This document shows positions 51,226 to 61,623 of a stretch of 64,000 bases of DNA, in pieces. The position numbers and the translations under genes are program-made. Numbering within the stretch: the stretch's first letter is position 1; each line of letters starts with the position of its first letter. Under the pieces are notes generated by a model. It ran no database searches. It had not been told where the DNA came from and saw only the letters and a list, made by a program, of their open reading frames with translations. This DNA comes from Artocarpus heterophyllus (lineage: Eukaryota > Streptophyta > Magnoliopsida > Rosales > Moraceae), in assembly GCA_025403435.1 (NCBI GenBank), contig CM046345.1:8250235-8314234 (forward strand), written 5' to 3'.

Positions 51226-51563
51226 TGATTCATTCCAGGTCTTGTTTCTCTCTGTACCACTTATTCATACCCTTATAGCAACGAATTTTCCTATTATAAT
51301 AATGCACCAAAAGTTTTGAAACATCCCTTTCTTCATCACAAATCATAGCCAGGAAAAGGAATTGAGCTTCAACGGAAAACATCTTCATTATTGGCCAAGA
51401 AGGCCATTTATTTCTATAGTCTGAAAAGAGGTCATCAAGAGTACAAATGTTGCTTGATCTTGCTGTTTGGTCTTGTCTTGTTTTGAATATGTCTTTTGCT
51501 GGTCTTTTCCCATTAGCTATTTCCACACCAAAGATGGAAAGAAAAGAATATATATATAGATAT

Positions 51564-51568
<5 letters not shown>

Positions 51569-51650
<82 letters not shown>
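51569..51650. repeat. (GA)41 microsatellite
   Basis: An uninterrupted GA run of 82 bp. The corresponding place in block Y (about 47575-47602) is short and interrupted. Confidence 0.95.
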
Positions 51651-51655
<5 letters not shown>

Positions 51656-52230
51656 TCGTTATTTGTTGTTATTTTTAGCTTGCATGATCGAGTCAATATG
51701 ACCAAAAATTGTAATAAAGGGGCAATACTCAAAAAGACCAAAATTGCGTTCTTTAGAAAAAAAAAAATAAATCGTGTGAATTAGTATGTTTTACGTGTTT
51801 ATGTAATCACTTTCTAGACTAGTAAGTTGTTTATATTAATGAAAAACGCACTGTCTTGAAAGAAAATTCTATTAGAGTTGTGCTTCACGGTTATAAACAG
51901 ACAAGATCTCGAAAACTTAAAAAGATGTCCGGTTTTGCCAAGCTTTTTAATTAATGGCCGAATTATTTTTTAGGTAAATAGTTCAACGAATAGTCATTGG
52001 TTTTATTACTCATGAGTCGGTCTATTATTGATTTATTAATAGTTTACCACAGACAAACAGATAAATTATGAATTGATTAGTTAAGCACTAACTCATGTTG
52101 GTTAATCAATGATAAATCATCAAGTTAATTATTAGTTAGGCACCAAGTTTATCAGAAGATAAATTACATATTAGCACATCATTGATTAGCTATTTCTATA
52201 CACAACCATCTTCAAAATTTAACAAAACTT

Positions 52231-53820
52231 CGATGATTTACTAAAAAATGGCTTCAAAACGACCTTTTATTTTGAAACCCCTATTTTTCATTGAATTAAA
52301 GTAATTTTACTTTTTTTTTTTTATATTACAATTTGATTCCACGTTTTGAAAAGCACAGCAACAATATAAAATCCCTATACTACGGCGGGTTAAAAAAAAA
52401 GAATAAATTGCATTTTTTTTTGTTTTGCTTAGTCAAAATCAATAAAACTGTAGCAAATTGTTTACCAAATTTCCTCAATACATATGCAATGACGGAGCCA
52501 ATTAAGGTCCAAGGGGGCTATATCCTCTTGAGGCCTAGTTAAAATTTTTAAAAGTTCTTATTTTTCTCTTATTTTTTCTTGTTTTACGTCCTTAATATTT
52601 TTTAATTATAAAATTAATAGTGAATATTTTACAATATTCGTTTATATCTTCCAATAGTCTAAAATTTCTCACTCTCTCCCTTTAAATTTTATGTATAATC
52701 TTTTAAAAAGTTTTATTTTCGCTTTTAATTATACTATATTATATAATTAATTTAATTTAAAATTCAATTTAACTTAAGCCCCTTGAAAAATTTTTTGGCT
52801 TCGTCATTGTAGATATGTTATAGAATGGAAAAAATTACAACTTGGAAAATTTTGCACAAAATCAAGAGGTAATCTTACAAACAGTCCTTGAGGTTAACTC
52901 TTAGTTTCACTTTAGTCTTTAATGTTTGAAAAGTCCAATTTTGATCCCTTTGTTAGTTAAGTGTTAAAATTTGCTGGAAAACTTTTAAAACGTCATTTTT
53001 TTAAATCATGAATCTATTACTTTGTTTTACTTTTGGTCCTTTCGTTATCATGGGTTATTTAGGGTATTTACGAAGTAACTAAGAGTTAGAACTGAAAGTA
53101 CTGCAACATATAAAGTTTTAAATTGTAACATGCTTTTGTTTTATACTATAACATGTAAGAACTTTATACTATTTAAGTTAGAATTGAGTTTATCAAACAC
53201 TCTATAAAGTATAACATTTTAAAAATTTTCTTTCAAATATTTAACACCTAATTAACTAAAAATAAAGAACAGAAACATAAACAAAGTAATAAATTAAAGA
53301 GAAATACAATCGGAAGTGATTCTCGACGACTGTTAATTGTGGGTTAACAATTAACCTATGCATAGGGCTAAATAAACTGATAAATCAGGTGGTCGGTGAA
53401 ACCGCGGATTTCTGGTTTCTCTCCTTTTTCCCCCTACTAAAGTCAATACATAGATAACTGACGTCACATAGCATCTCAAAAAAGAAAAAACAAAAAACTA
53501 TATCATAAATAGTACAGCTGAAGAAGTCAAACGCTCTGAAGAGTCATCGGCCAACAGCTCACCCCTTCGGACAAAATTCCTTAACCTAGTGCGTGCCTGC
53601 ACGTACTGCTGTCACTACTATCCGACAAGAGTAAAAAAAAGTGGCCTTTTGTGTGGGACCCAAGTAATATAAAAAGCTAAAGCGTTCCCATCCCGGTGGG
53701 AGGTTTCGCGGGATAGTTCCGATACTTGCCTCCGTTTTTTGGTTTTATTTTAATATTAATTTGTTTAATTTGACGTTCAAAATTCTAATCCCAATAGTAT
53801 ATTTTTGCCCTTGCAACGCC
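52231..53820. other. 5' flank of the bHLH gene, no gene seen
   Basis: AT-rich transposon-like debris (52.87-53.2 kb), then the less AT-rich proximal promoter region from about 53.3 kb. Confidence 0.45.
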
Positions 53821-53830
53821 AAACCCATCT

Positions 53831-53840
53831 CTATATAAGC
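53831..53840 (+). promoter_or_regulatory. TATA box of the bHLH gene
   Basis: CTATATAAGC lies about 240 bp before the ATG, followed by a CT-rich stretch (53881-53918) typical of plant leaders. A second weaker TATA-like run lies near 53668-53676. Confidence 0.6.
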
Positions 53841-54001
53841 CGTGTCTGAACTTCTACTCCAAAGACTCCCTCGCAAACAATCTCCTTCTCTCTCTCTATC
53901 TCTCTTTCTCTCTCTAGATTTTGTTTAGTTTGTGTGGCTGAGAAGTGAGATATTTTATTATACATAAGGTCTATAGTATTGTGAAGGGAAATTAAAATTT
54001 G

Positions 54002-54067
54002 ATGAAAAACTAGGTTTAGGGTTAATAATAGTTAAGTTGATTTATGGTGTCTGAGTTGGGTCTTTGA
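54002..54067 (+). promoter_or_regulatory. Two short upstream ORFs in the bHLH leader
   Basis: ATG AAA AAC TAG at 54002-54013, and MVSELGL plus stop at 54044-54067. The second stops 11 nt before the main ATG at 54079. If the TATA box at 53831 is used, both lie in the mRNA and could lower translation of the main ORF. Confidence 0.5.
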
Positions 54068-54078
54068 CGGTGAAGATC

Positions 54079-55318
54079 ATGAAGAAAAGTTCCAGTGAGA
54101 CGACGAAACTTGACCGGAAGACGGTGGAGAGGAACCGGAGAATCCACATGAAAGGTCTCTGCTTTAAGCTTGCTTCACTCGTTCCTCCTCACCACTCTAA
54201 GCACTACTCAAAGGTACTAATTACATAATCAATCACTTTGATTAATCAATTTCCACTAATTAATTTGGAAAGATTGTTACTCATGTTTAATAGTGAAACA
54301 TGGAAAACATATATTTCAAATTATTCCGTAATTTTTTTTTTTCAAAAGTAATCAACTAGTTTTTCAAGCTATATTACAAGATCATACACTACTTAGTAGT
54401 GTGTGTTTCTAACCGTTAAATCATGTAAAACTATGTAAATTAAATTTGCTCAAGTATAATTTACTATCCATGTTTGAACTTGGGATATGAAGGATTTGGA
54501 AAAGCTAAGCATAGCTGCAAAGTAACATTACTCGTTTGCCTAATTTCTTTTTCTTAGAGACATATATTTATTAAAAAAAAATTAACATCTCAATTAGTTC
54601 CTAACATTTTTCATTCCTTTCTAATTGATTAGGAAATGTTGACGCAACAAGATCAGCTCGATATGGCGGCATCATACATAACCCAATTGAGAGAAAGAAT
54701 AGAGAAGCTAAAGGGAAGAAAGGAAGAAGCAATCAAGTCCTTAGGCGGAACTAACAAGAGTACTACCGATGTTTTCGATGATCGTCGGAGGATGAGGGTC
54801 GGGTCAAGGTTGCCGGTAGTCGAGTTAAAGGACTTGGGTTGCAGCATAGAAGTGATTTTGATAAGCGGCTTGCAGAAGAACTTCATGTTGTATGAAGTTA
54901 TAAGTGTTCTTGAGGAAGAAGGAGCTGAAGTTGTTAGTGCTAGCTTTTCTGTTGTGGATGACAAAGTTTTCCACAGTCTTCATGCTCAGGTGAATACAAC
55001 ATGAATTTTTAGCCTTGGCCCCCCCGCCCCCCCACCCCACCCCACCAAAAAAAAAAAAAAAAAAAAAAACAAAGGAAAAAAAAAAATTTATAATTTGCTC
55101 AATTTCATAAAAGTTTAAGCTATTAGAAAGTCGGCCAGCAATAACTTTACAATTTAACGGTTTGTTTATTACTTATGCTAATTAGTGAACATAACGTAGG
55201 TGATAAATTGCTAACAAAGTTTTGGTTTTGACTTGATTGAACTTTACAGGTGAAACTTTCAAGAGTTGGAGTGGAGACCTCAAGGGTATGGCAAAGACTT
55301 CAGGACTTGGTTTGCTGA
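54079..55318 (+). CDS. bHLH transcription factor, bHLH162-like, 3 exons
   Basis: Exons 54079-54213, 54633-54989 and 55250-55318 join in phase (135 + 357 + 69 nt) to 186 aa plus stop. The basic region and helix 1 (LDRKTVERNRRIHMKGLCFK, 11-30) are followed by a loop (PPHHSKHYSKEML) and helix 2 (QQDQLDMAASYITQLRERIE), so the domain spans about residues 11-72. A C-terminal ACT-like half holds VELKDLGCSIEVILISGL and FMLYEVISVLEEEGAEVVSA. This layout fits the small plant clade that includes Arabidopsis bHLH162, bHLH36, bHLH118 and bHLH126. The DNA-contact Glu (E17) and Arg residues are present, but the His of G-box binders is Arg13, so non-G-box E-box binding is the likelier guess. It is a nuclear protein by family. 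Intron 2 contains a poly-C/poly-A tract. Targets cannot be told from sequence. Confidence 0.92.
55019..55046 (-). other. G-run (possible G-quadruplex) in intron 2 of the bHLH gene
   Basis: The plus strand is C7-G-C7-A-C4-A-C4-A-CC, so the minus (template) strand carries at least four runs of four or more G with one-base loops. A poly-A run follows directly. Confidence 0.7.
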
Positions 55319-55639
55319 ACAAGCCTAGAAGATATATAGTATGTTTTTAATGCAACGTGCAAAGAAAACAAAAATAAAAAATAACACCAAATTAAAGGAG
55401 TTCTTGCTATACAATGGGAGTTGACGTTAGTGAATTCCCACTTTGGCACCTTCATCATGTGGCCATGACATTATTTATAATTGTGATGGTGATTTTGGGG
55501 TCGGGGTATTTAATCTTATGTACTATCCTATATATATAGGTGGAGTTTAGGTTATGTTGTAAATGCGTGATTAATCAAACCCTATACTTCTCACTAGCCA
55601 CAAATATAAAGGCACTCCATGTAGTATTTATTTTGATTG

Positions 55640-55850
55640 TGGAAAAATGCTATGTATACCAACTCTGATCTCAATTTTTAGGTACCAACTTATGTGACTT
55701 GTGAGTTATCATTCTTATATTGGTTGGTGTTTAAATAACTACCTTATCAATTAAAAATTAAAAGATTATGTTTACCAATAAAAAAGGACAACTTACTACT
55801 TCGTGAGTTAGTACTCAAAAGTTGATATTAGGGTTGATATCCTGTCACTG
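55640..55850. mobile_element. Foldback element downstream of the bHLH gene
   Basis: The left arm (TATACCAACTCTGATCTCAA, then TTTTTAGGTACCAACTTATG) pairs, with changes, with the right arm (ACTTCGTGAGTTAGTACTCA, then AAAGTTGATATTAGGGTTGA). Confidence 0.5.
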
Positions 55851-57199
55851 CTTTATGTAGTTTATTACAACATGTAGTGGGCTTTTTAGGTACCACATAT
55901 ATTGTACGGTTAGTGCATGCATGAAGAGTTGCTAGCAAGATTTGGAGTGAGATATGATATGTGGCGTACTTTCATTTTTATTGCGTGGTTGAAGACTTTC
56001 TTAGTAAGAGGGGGGGTTTTTTTTTGAGGGTGCATTAAAGACTCCATTTGTGTAATTTTTTACTTATTTATTGAAGTGGGAAATTTTGTGGTACAACTGA
56101 AAAAATAATGACTAATAATGATTTTTGCAAGGAATTTCATCAACCCAGTTATGCAAATACAAGTAGTTTTTCATTAAAAAAAAAAAAACAAACGTTATCC
56201 ATAGAGATCTCTTACCATAGAAATTGCCACAGACAAAAACAAAAAATAAAACAAAAAAAAAATGAAAATAGTGATAAGAAGACCTTGCATAATTACACCA
56301 CCTTCGAAGAAAGACCAACTGAAAAGCACTTGCAGATATAGGTACGGTGAACCCCGCGTTCTTAACACAGGAAGTATAATTCTATGTATCAGTTAGTTAC
56401 TAACCAAAAAACTAGAAGCAACACAAGGTCAAATTCTTCGTTGAAAAGTCAAAGGTCAAAAGTCAGTTCAAGCACGTTTACTTTCTTTTTAAAATTCTAC
56501 GCGTAGAGTATACCATTTTTCTTTCTTCTTCTTCTCCTCCACCTTCTCTACTTCTCCCTCCTAATTATTTTGGATAAAAAACAACTTTTGAGGTTCATTG
56601 TCAAAGGCTGAAGTGCAAGATTATGATGTTTTGTAAATACAAAAGAAATCTTGTGTCGTTGTCATATTGGATGCATAAAATTGGCTCTCTTACGTTGTTG
56701 GAATTAAGTAAGTGAATTTGGTGTAAAAACCACAAAGAGAATGTGGATCACATGGGTCAAAAAGGGCTTTCTATATTAACTTTTGTTATTATAAACTATA
56801 GGTAGAAGAAGCCAGTTATAAATTATTATTTCCTTTTGGTTGCTCAAGGACGCGGCAACAGCAATCATTTCTTTGTATGAGCTAGACTACCACGTATATT
56901 CGTCAAAGGTGTCGAGTTGGGGCCCAGCAAAACAGCTCCGTCCAAGGCAAAGCCCAAGCTTTCAGATCGGATAAGGTCAAACCTTTTGTCTCAAAATAGA
57001 TTCAAGCAGGCCCAAATGTATGTATATTTAAAAAAAAATTTAAAAATTATAATAAATAGGCTAAATTTGGTGTTGGAAGTATATAACCAATTTACAAAGT
57101 ATTAGAAATAATAGGTTATTTTAATTTTTCAACTTCTTCGTTTTCTTTTTTTTTTTTTTCATGCCTTTAGATTTCTCTCTCGCCGTTGCTTTAACGTTG

Positions 57200-57655
57200 A
57201 CAGTGGGAGGCGATTTTGACGGTGAATTTAAGCGAGGTGAGCTTGTTGACGCTTCGTTGTTGATCAATACTATGTAGGAACTTTTTTAGGTCTGCTCGGA
57301 CCTCAGGTTTTAGCTAGAATCCGACCATAATCATTCGGTCGGGATGCTTGGGATTCAAGTTGAGTGGTACAAGATCTTCCATCGTTGACGCTTGGATTTC
57401 TTCCTTGGGGAGTCGAGGGTGTAGGTCAAACAACACTCTTGTCGCTTCTTCAGTAGGGAATTTCATCTCGTTCACTTTGTAAATAGCTGAGACGTTCAAT
57501 TGTCGAGCAACCACGTCCTTCACCGCCTTAGCGTGACACTCTTTGGAGTCACACTGACCACGCTTTTAATTAAGAACTTCATGATCAGGTGATAGGTGGA
57601 GACTATGACCTTCAGAGCATTGAGAGTTGGTCTTTCAATTATCCTGGACCTTTAA
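57200..57655 (-). pseudogene. Ty3/gypsy retrotransposon pol remnant (protease to RT linker)
   Basis: Read on the minus strand, 57655-57560 gives RPTLNALKVIVSTYHLIMKF, the block that follows the aspartic protease in plant gypsy polyproteins. A frame change then leads to CHAKAVKDVVARQLNV and later EDLVPLNLNPKHPDRMIMVG. A TAG comes next and the match resumes as LKPEVRADLKKFLHSID. This is a short, multiply broken piece. No LTRs belonging to it were found beside it. Confidence 0.75.
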
Positions 57656-59172
57656 AAATTTTCAGATATTTCACAAACATGCAAGATATGCATGTGATCT
57701 ATAAATTTGTCATTTAATTCCAATAATAACATTCAAATATTTAGTTTTGAATCCATTAAATTCAATATGCGAAATTAGTGATAAAGTACACTTTACTAAT
57801 TTGAAATCTATTATCATAACTATATAGTAGAAATCATGTTAAGAAAAATTATTAAAAAAATATGAAAACTTTTATGTGTGTTTTTTTGGATGGTTTTGTC
57901 TGGTATCGAAACACATACCAATAACAACTAAAAAAAATGGCAAAACAGATCAATAATAATAAAAAAAAGCTTTTAACTTAGCCCGGTTCGGTTTAATTTG
58001 AATCGGTCGGTCCACATCGTTTGTCATTTTTTTCCACCTCTACCTTTTCCTTCTGTTAAAAAAAAAAAAATTTACTACAAAGAAAAATAAATAAACCTTA
58101 GTAGCATCATGTTGCAAGTGTCTTAATTAGAACGTTTACGTGTTACCTTGCTAGTGGCGAATCATCAGTTGAAGAATCTTGTCAAAAGAAATATATAAAC
58201 TAAACAGTTTCAGTACTAAATAGTAAACCATTAGTATACCAGAATATGAATGTAAATGTAAGTATAACCTTTTGCAAACCACTGGCATACCAAAAAAATT
58301 AACCACTGGTATACCTAAAAGCAAATTATTGTAATTTGGACATTTTCCACCTTAAAATTGTACATTATGGGTTTTTTTCACGATTAAAAGTTTAAAATAA
58401 ATAGTAGAATTGTTTCTAAAAAACCATTGCGCCTTGTGAGATTCATGTAAATATCCTATTTCTTATTTTATATCTTTTATTTTTTTTTTGATAGGATATC
58501 TATTTATTTCACATGACAGGTTATAGAAATTAGATTTCCATACCCATTCTTTTTTCCTAATAAATAATCCTCCATTTTCAATTCTTTTTAGGGAAAAACA
58601 TTTCCTCTGTTTAATAGAGAAAAATCTCTTATCAAAAGGAGTCATATAGGTGCTAAGGTAAAATACTCTTCTAACGTAAAAGCATCATCATTAACATTAT
58701 AGCATGTAAGAACTTTACACTATTGTGGGTTTAAACCAATAGTTTGAATTAATACGCTAAATAATATAGTAATTACTCTATTTATCGGTCCAGAAATAAA
58801 GCAACAAAAATCACCTCCAATAATAATCCGCAAAAAGAGGTAAAATTGTGGATCTTTACACTAACAAAAGAGACTAATTTTTATGATTCTTTGTATGCAT
58901 AATCTGAGATTTTTCAAATTACATCAAAATTGACAAGATTTTCATCTGCCGTATGTCACTTTGTGATATTGGGAAATTAGGTCTAAAATTCTTTCTTGAC
59001 TAGAGAAAGACAGAGAAGGGAAAAAAAAAGGAAAAGACAAAAAAAGAAAGAAAGATGAACTTAATAATTGAAGAAAGAAAGAAGAAGAATGCTAATATGA
59101 ATGAGACAACACTAGAATAAATAACAGAATAAAAATAATAATTAGTGTAAAGACATAAGCAACAAATCTTAT

Positions 59173-59862
59173 AGTGTGTTTGATATATCGGGTTGAACTA
59201 AGGTTGGCAATTTCGGACACGGTATGATGACACGATACTGAAAACGACACAAGATAAACGGTTTGGACTGTACTTTTATTAATTGGGCCATTAATGAGTT
59301 GATACAAATAACAAGAAAATAAACAGGCTGGATTCGTGCTAACACGTCTAACACGCGTTAAACACGTTTAATTAAATGAGTCGAAAACTTGTCGTCACGA
59401 CCTGCACGTTTATAACATATTTAAACTTAAAAATAAAAATATTTGAAATATTTGTAGTAGGTTAGTATTAATTAGATATTGTGTTTTTGTTAATTTTCTT
59501 TATTGATTTTTTTTTTAATTTTTAGTTAACTGGGTTATCGTGTCAACCCGTTACGGCCCGCTTAGTAATTGTGTTAATCGTATCGTGCCGTGTTACGCGT
59601 GCCATAGGCGTATCGTGTTTGTGTTTGCATTTTTAGCACGTTAATTAATCGTATCATGTTCGTGTTCGGCTTAAACGTATTGTGTTGTAAACGTGCTGAC
59701 ACGAACACGACACGAACACAATTTTGCCACCCCTAGGTTGAACTCATCAATTTGAGTCGTCCACAGTATAAAGCTCTCAACTGTTACAACAACTCCAGTG
59801 TAAGATCTTATGTGTTACAATATTTAAACTCATTTTTCTTATTCAAATTAATTACTCAAACA
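59173..59862. mobile_element. MITE, family C, copy 5, split by a nested element
   Basis: The left part 59173-59199 (TGTGTTTGATATATCGGG) and right part 59736-59862 (CAGTATAAAGCTCTCAACTG ... ACTCAAACATCC) together make one MITE. The middle is the nested insertion 59200-59735. Confidence 0.6.
59200..59735. mobile_element. Nested non-autonomous DNA transposon (536 bp)
   Basis: Flanked by the perfect 9-bp repeat GGTTGAACT (59191-59199, 59736-59744). The ends AAGGTTGGCAATTT and AATTTTGCCACCCCTA are inverted. The interior is rich in CGTGTTCGTGT / GACACGAACACG motifs. The termini look hAT-like, but the 9-bp duplication suits Mutator-like elements better. Confidence 0.8.
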
Positions 59863-60391
59863 TCCTGTTAATTCCAATTGTACCAGTAAGATAATAGAAT
59901 GGTGGAGATAACTGAGTTTTTATCTGCAGAGTTTAATGACTAAATTACTAAACTCTTTGAAAATTACATAAAGTTTTTTCACTTTCAACCTTCTTCAACA
60001 CAAGAATTATTAGATGGTTTTGGTCTGGATGAACCTAAACCAGATAGCGCCAGGGGAAGAAAAGGAATCTAGCATTGCCTTGAACAAATACTGAAGAAAA
60101 AGACAATTTTAGAAGACTTTTCCCTTAGCAATTTAAGGCCTATAATAAATAGCCCTTAGAGCAAAAGTATGTGAGGTGTTGAATTCTCAACATCTAGTGC
60201 CACTCAAGGAATATACCTATGGTGAAATTCAGATGTTGATACATTGTTTGATAATGTTTTTCTTTCCTTTTCCTCCCTCTCCTCTATGAACCTAAAATGG
60301 CCCTTTTTCTTTAGAAAGCATGCTTAGTAAATGTCGAATTTTTCGTTGCTATTTGTAAATTTGCCAAGGAAAGTCTAGATCTGCTAGTTAG

Positions 60392-60430
<39 letters not shown>

Positions 60431-60861
60431 CATCTTTTGTATTAAATATAATATTAATACATTTTTTAAAGGGAATATTTGACGTTTGTATTAAAAAAAT
60501 TTTTAGCGTTTTTTTTATAAGGTAACTGCAGGTTAACTTATATATCATTATTAGTCAAAGGGACTGTCAAATTAAGGACACATTCATTTTATTAATTTTA
60601 TTACCAAACTCTTGTAATTGTGCAGAGAGATCTTCATCATCTTCTTATCCTTCCACGTAATCTATAGGGCTTGAGAATCGAAGGTGTAATCTGAACTTAG
60701 TGACACCTTTATAAGAGTTATTACCACCCGAGCTGCAGGTCATTCTTGGGGCCAAACCTCGTTCATTAAACGAGGGTGCACCTTATTTTCTTGTATTTCC
60801 TTCTCATTTGTGATTGTGTAGAGTACGTGTTTGGGGTACACATGAAGGATTAAATATTTGG

Positions 60862-60941
60862 TTAAATTTCATCGAGGTTTCAACACCTCTACAAGGTTGT
60901 TGTTAAATTTCATCGAGGTTTTAACTCCTCTATGAGGTTGT
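60862..60941 (+). repeat. Tandem duplication of about 40 bp
   Basis: GTTAAATTTCATCGAGGTTT occurs twice, each followed by an AACxCCTCTA ... AGGTTGT block. Confidence 0.75.
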
Positions 60942-61506
60942 CGGGGTTCAGTAGATCCGTGGGGTGTGATATGTCGGGGTAGCATAGGGGTAAGTCTCTG
61001 TTTTGTTGGCGGCGATGTTGATATGGTTGGAGTACTTGATATGTACGAACAAAGTAGCTTTGGTAGGGCCTCCAACAAAAGTGGGATGATTAGACCCAAA
61101 ATTAATCAAAGAAAAATGATTTCTAGGGCCTACTTCATTGCCAAACAACCAAAGTTTCGCTACAAGATCAAGAAAACACAAAAATATGACAATGAAGGAA
61201 CTAACATAAGCGAAGATGGTAGGAGGTGTAGTCAATGGTTGATGGAGATTTGAGTTCATAGGGTAGAGACAAAGTTGTCTTCATAAGGGCTGGAAGCAAA
61301 ATTGCATCCGATGACATATCTAGGTTATCTTTGTAAAATAGAGGAAGGAGGTCTGGTGATCGGAGGTTTGGGATCTTTTGATTGTTTGGAAACATGCTTA
61401 GTAGGCAAACACAAGTTTTGTCCAGCTTCACATTTGGATTACCGAAATGTGAGGTTACAGATTTAGAGGCTTTTAAGGTCATGAGGGATTTTGGAAAAAT
61501 TACCAA

Positions 61507-61623
61507 GGGCCTGTTTGTTTCGATACTCGAATCACGGTTTGAATCATTTTGCTACAGTATTTTCTCTTACAAAAATTTAAATCTTCATTTAAATACTCTA
61601 TTCAAATACTCGAACCAAACGGA
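61507..61623. mobile_element. Short MITE, family B, copy 3
   Basis: Starts GGGCCTGTTTGTTTCGATAC and ends CTCGAACCAAACGGAC, inverted repeats of about 16 bp. The interior is the reverse complement of copies 1 and 2. Confidence 0.7.

Larger units (their letters stand above)
50790..52230 (+). repeat. Duplicated block Y' (second copy)
   Basis: Counterpart of block Y at an offset of about 4.3 kb. It carries a (GA)41 tract where Y has a short broken one, plus a family C MITE. On the minus strand a 98-codon frame (51526-51230) stays open here but is broken in Y; no family was recognised. Confidence 0.75.

Noticed and set aside
51447..51741. Frames with long Arg-Glu or Ser-Leu runs
   Set aside because: Translation of the (GA)n tract.
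60003..60080. Exon-like end ELLDGFGLDEPKPDSARGRK then stop
   Set aside because: Too short, and no linked exons or family could be found.
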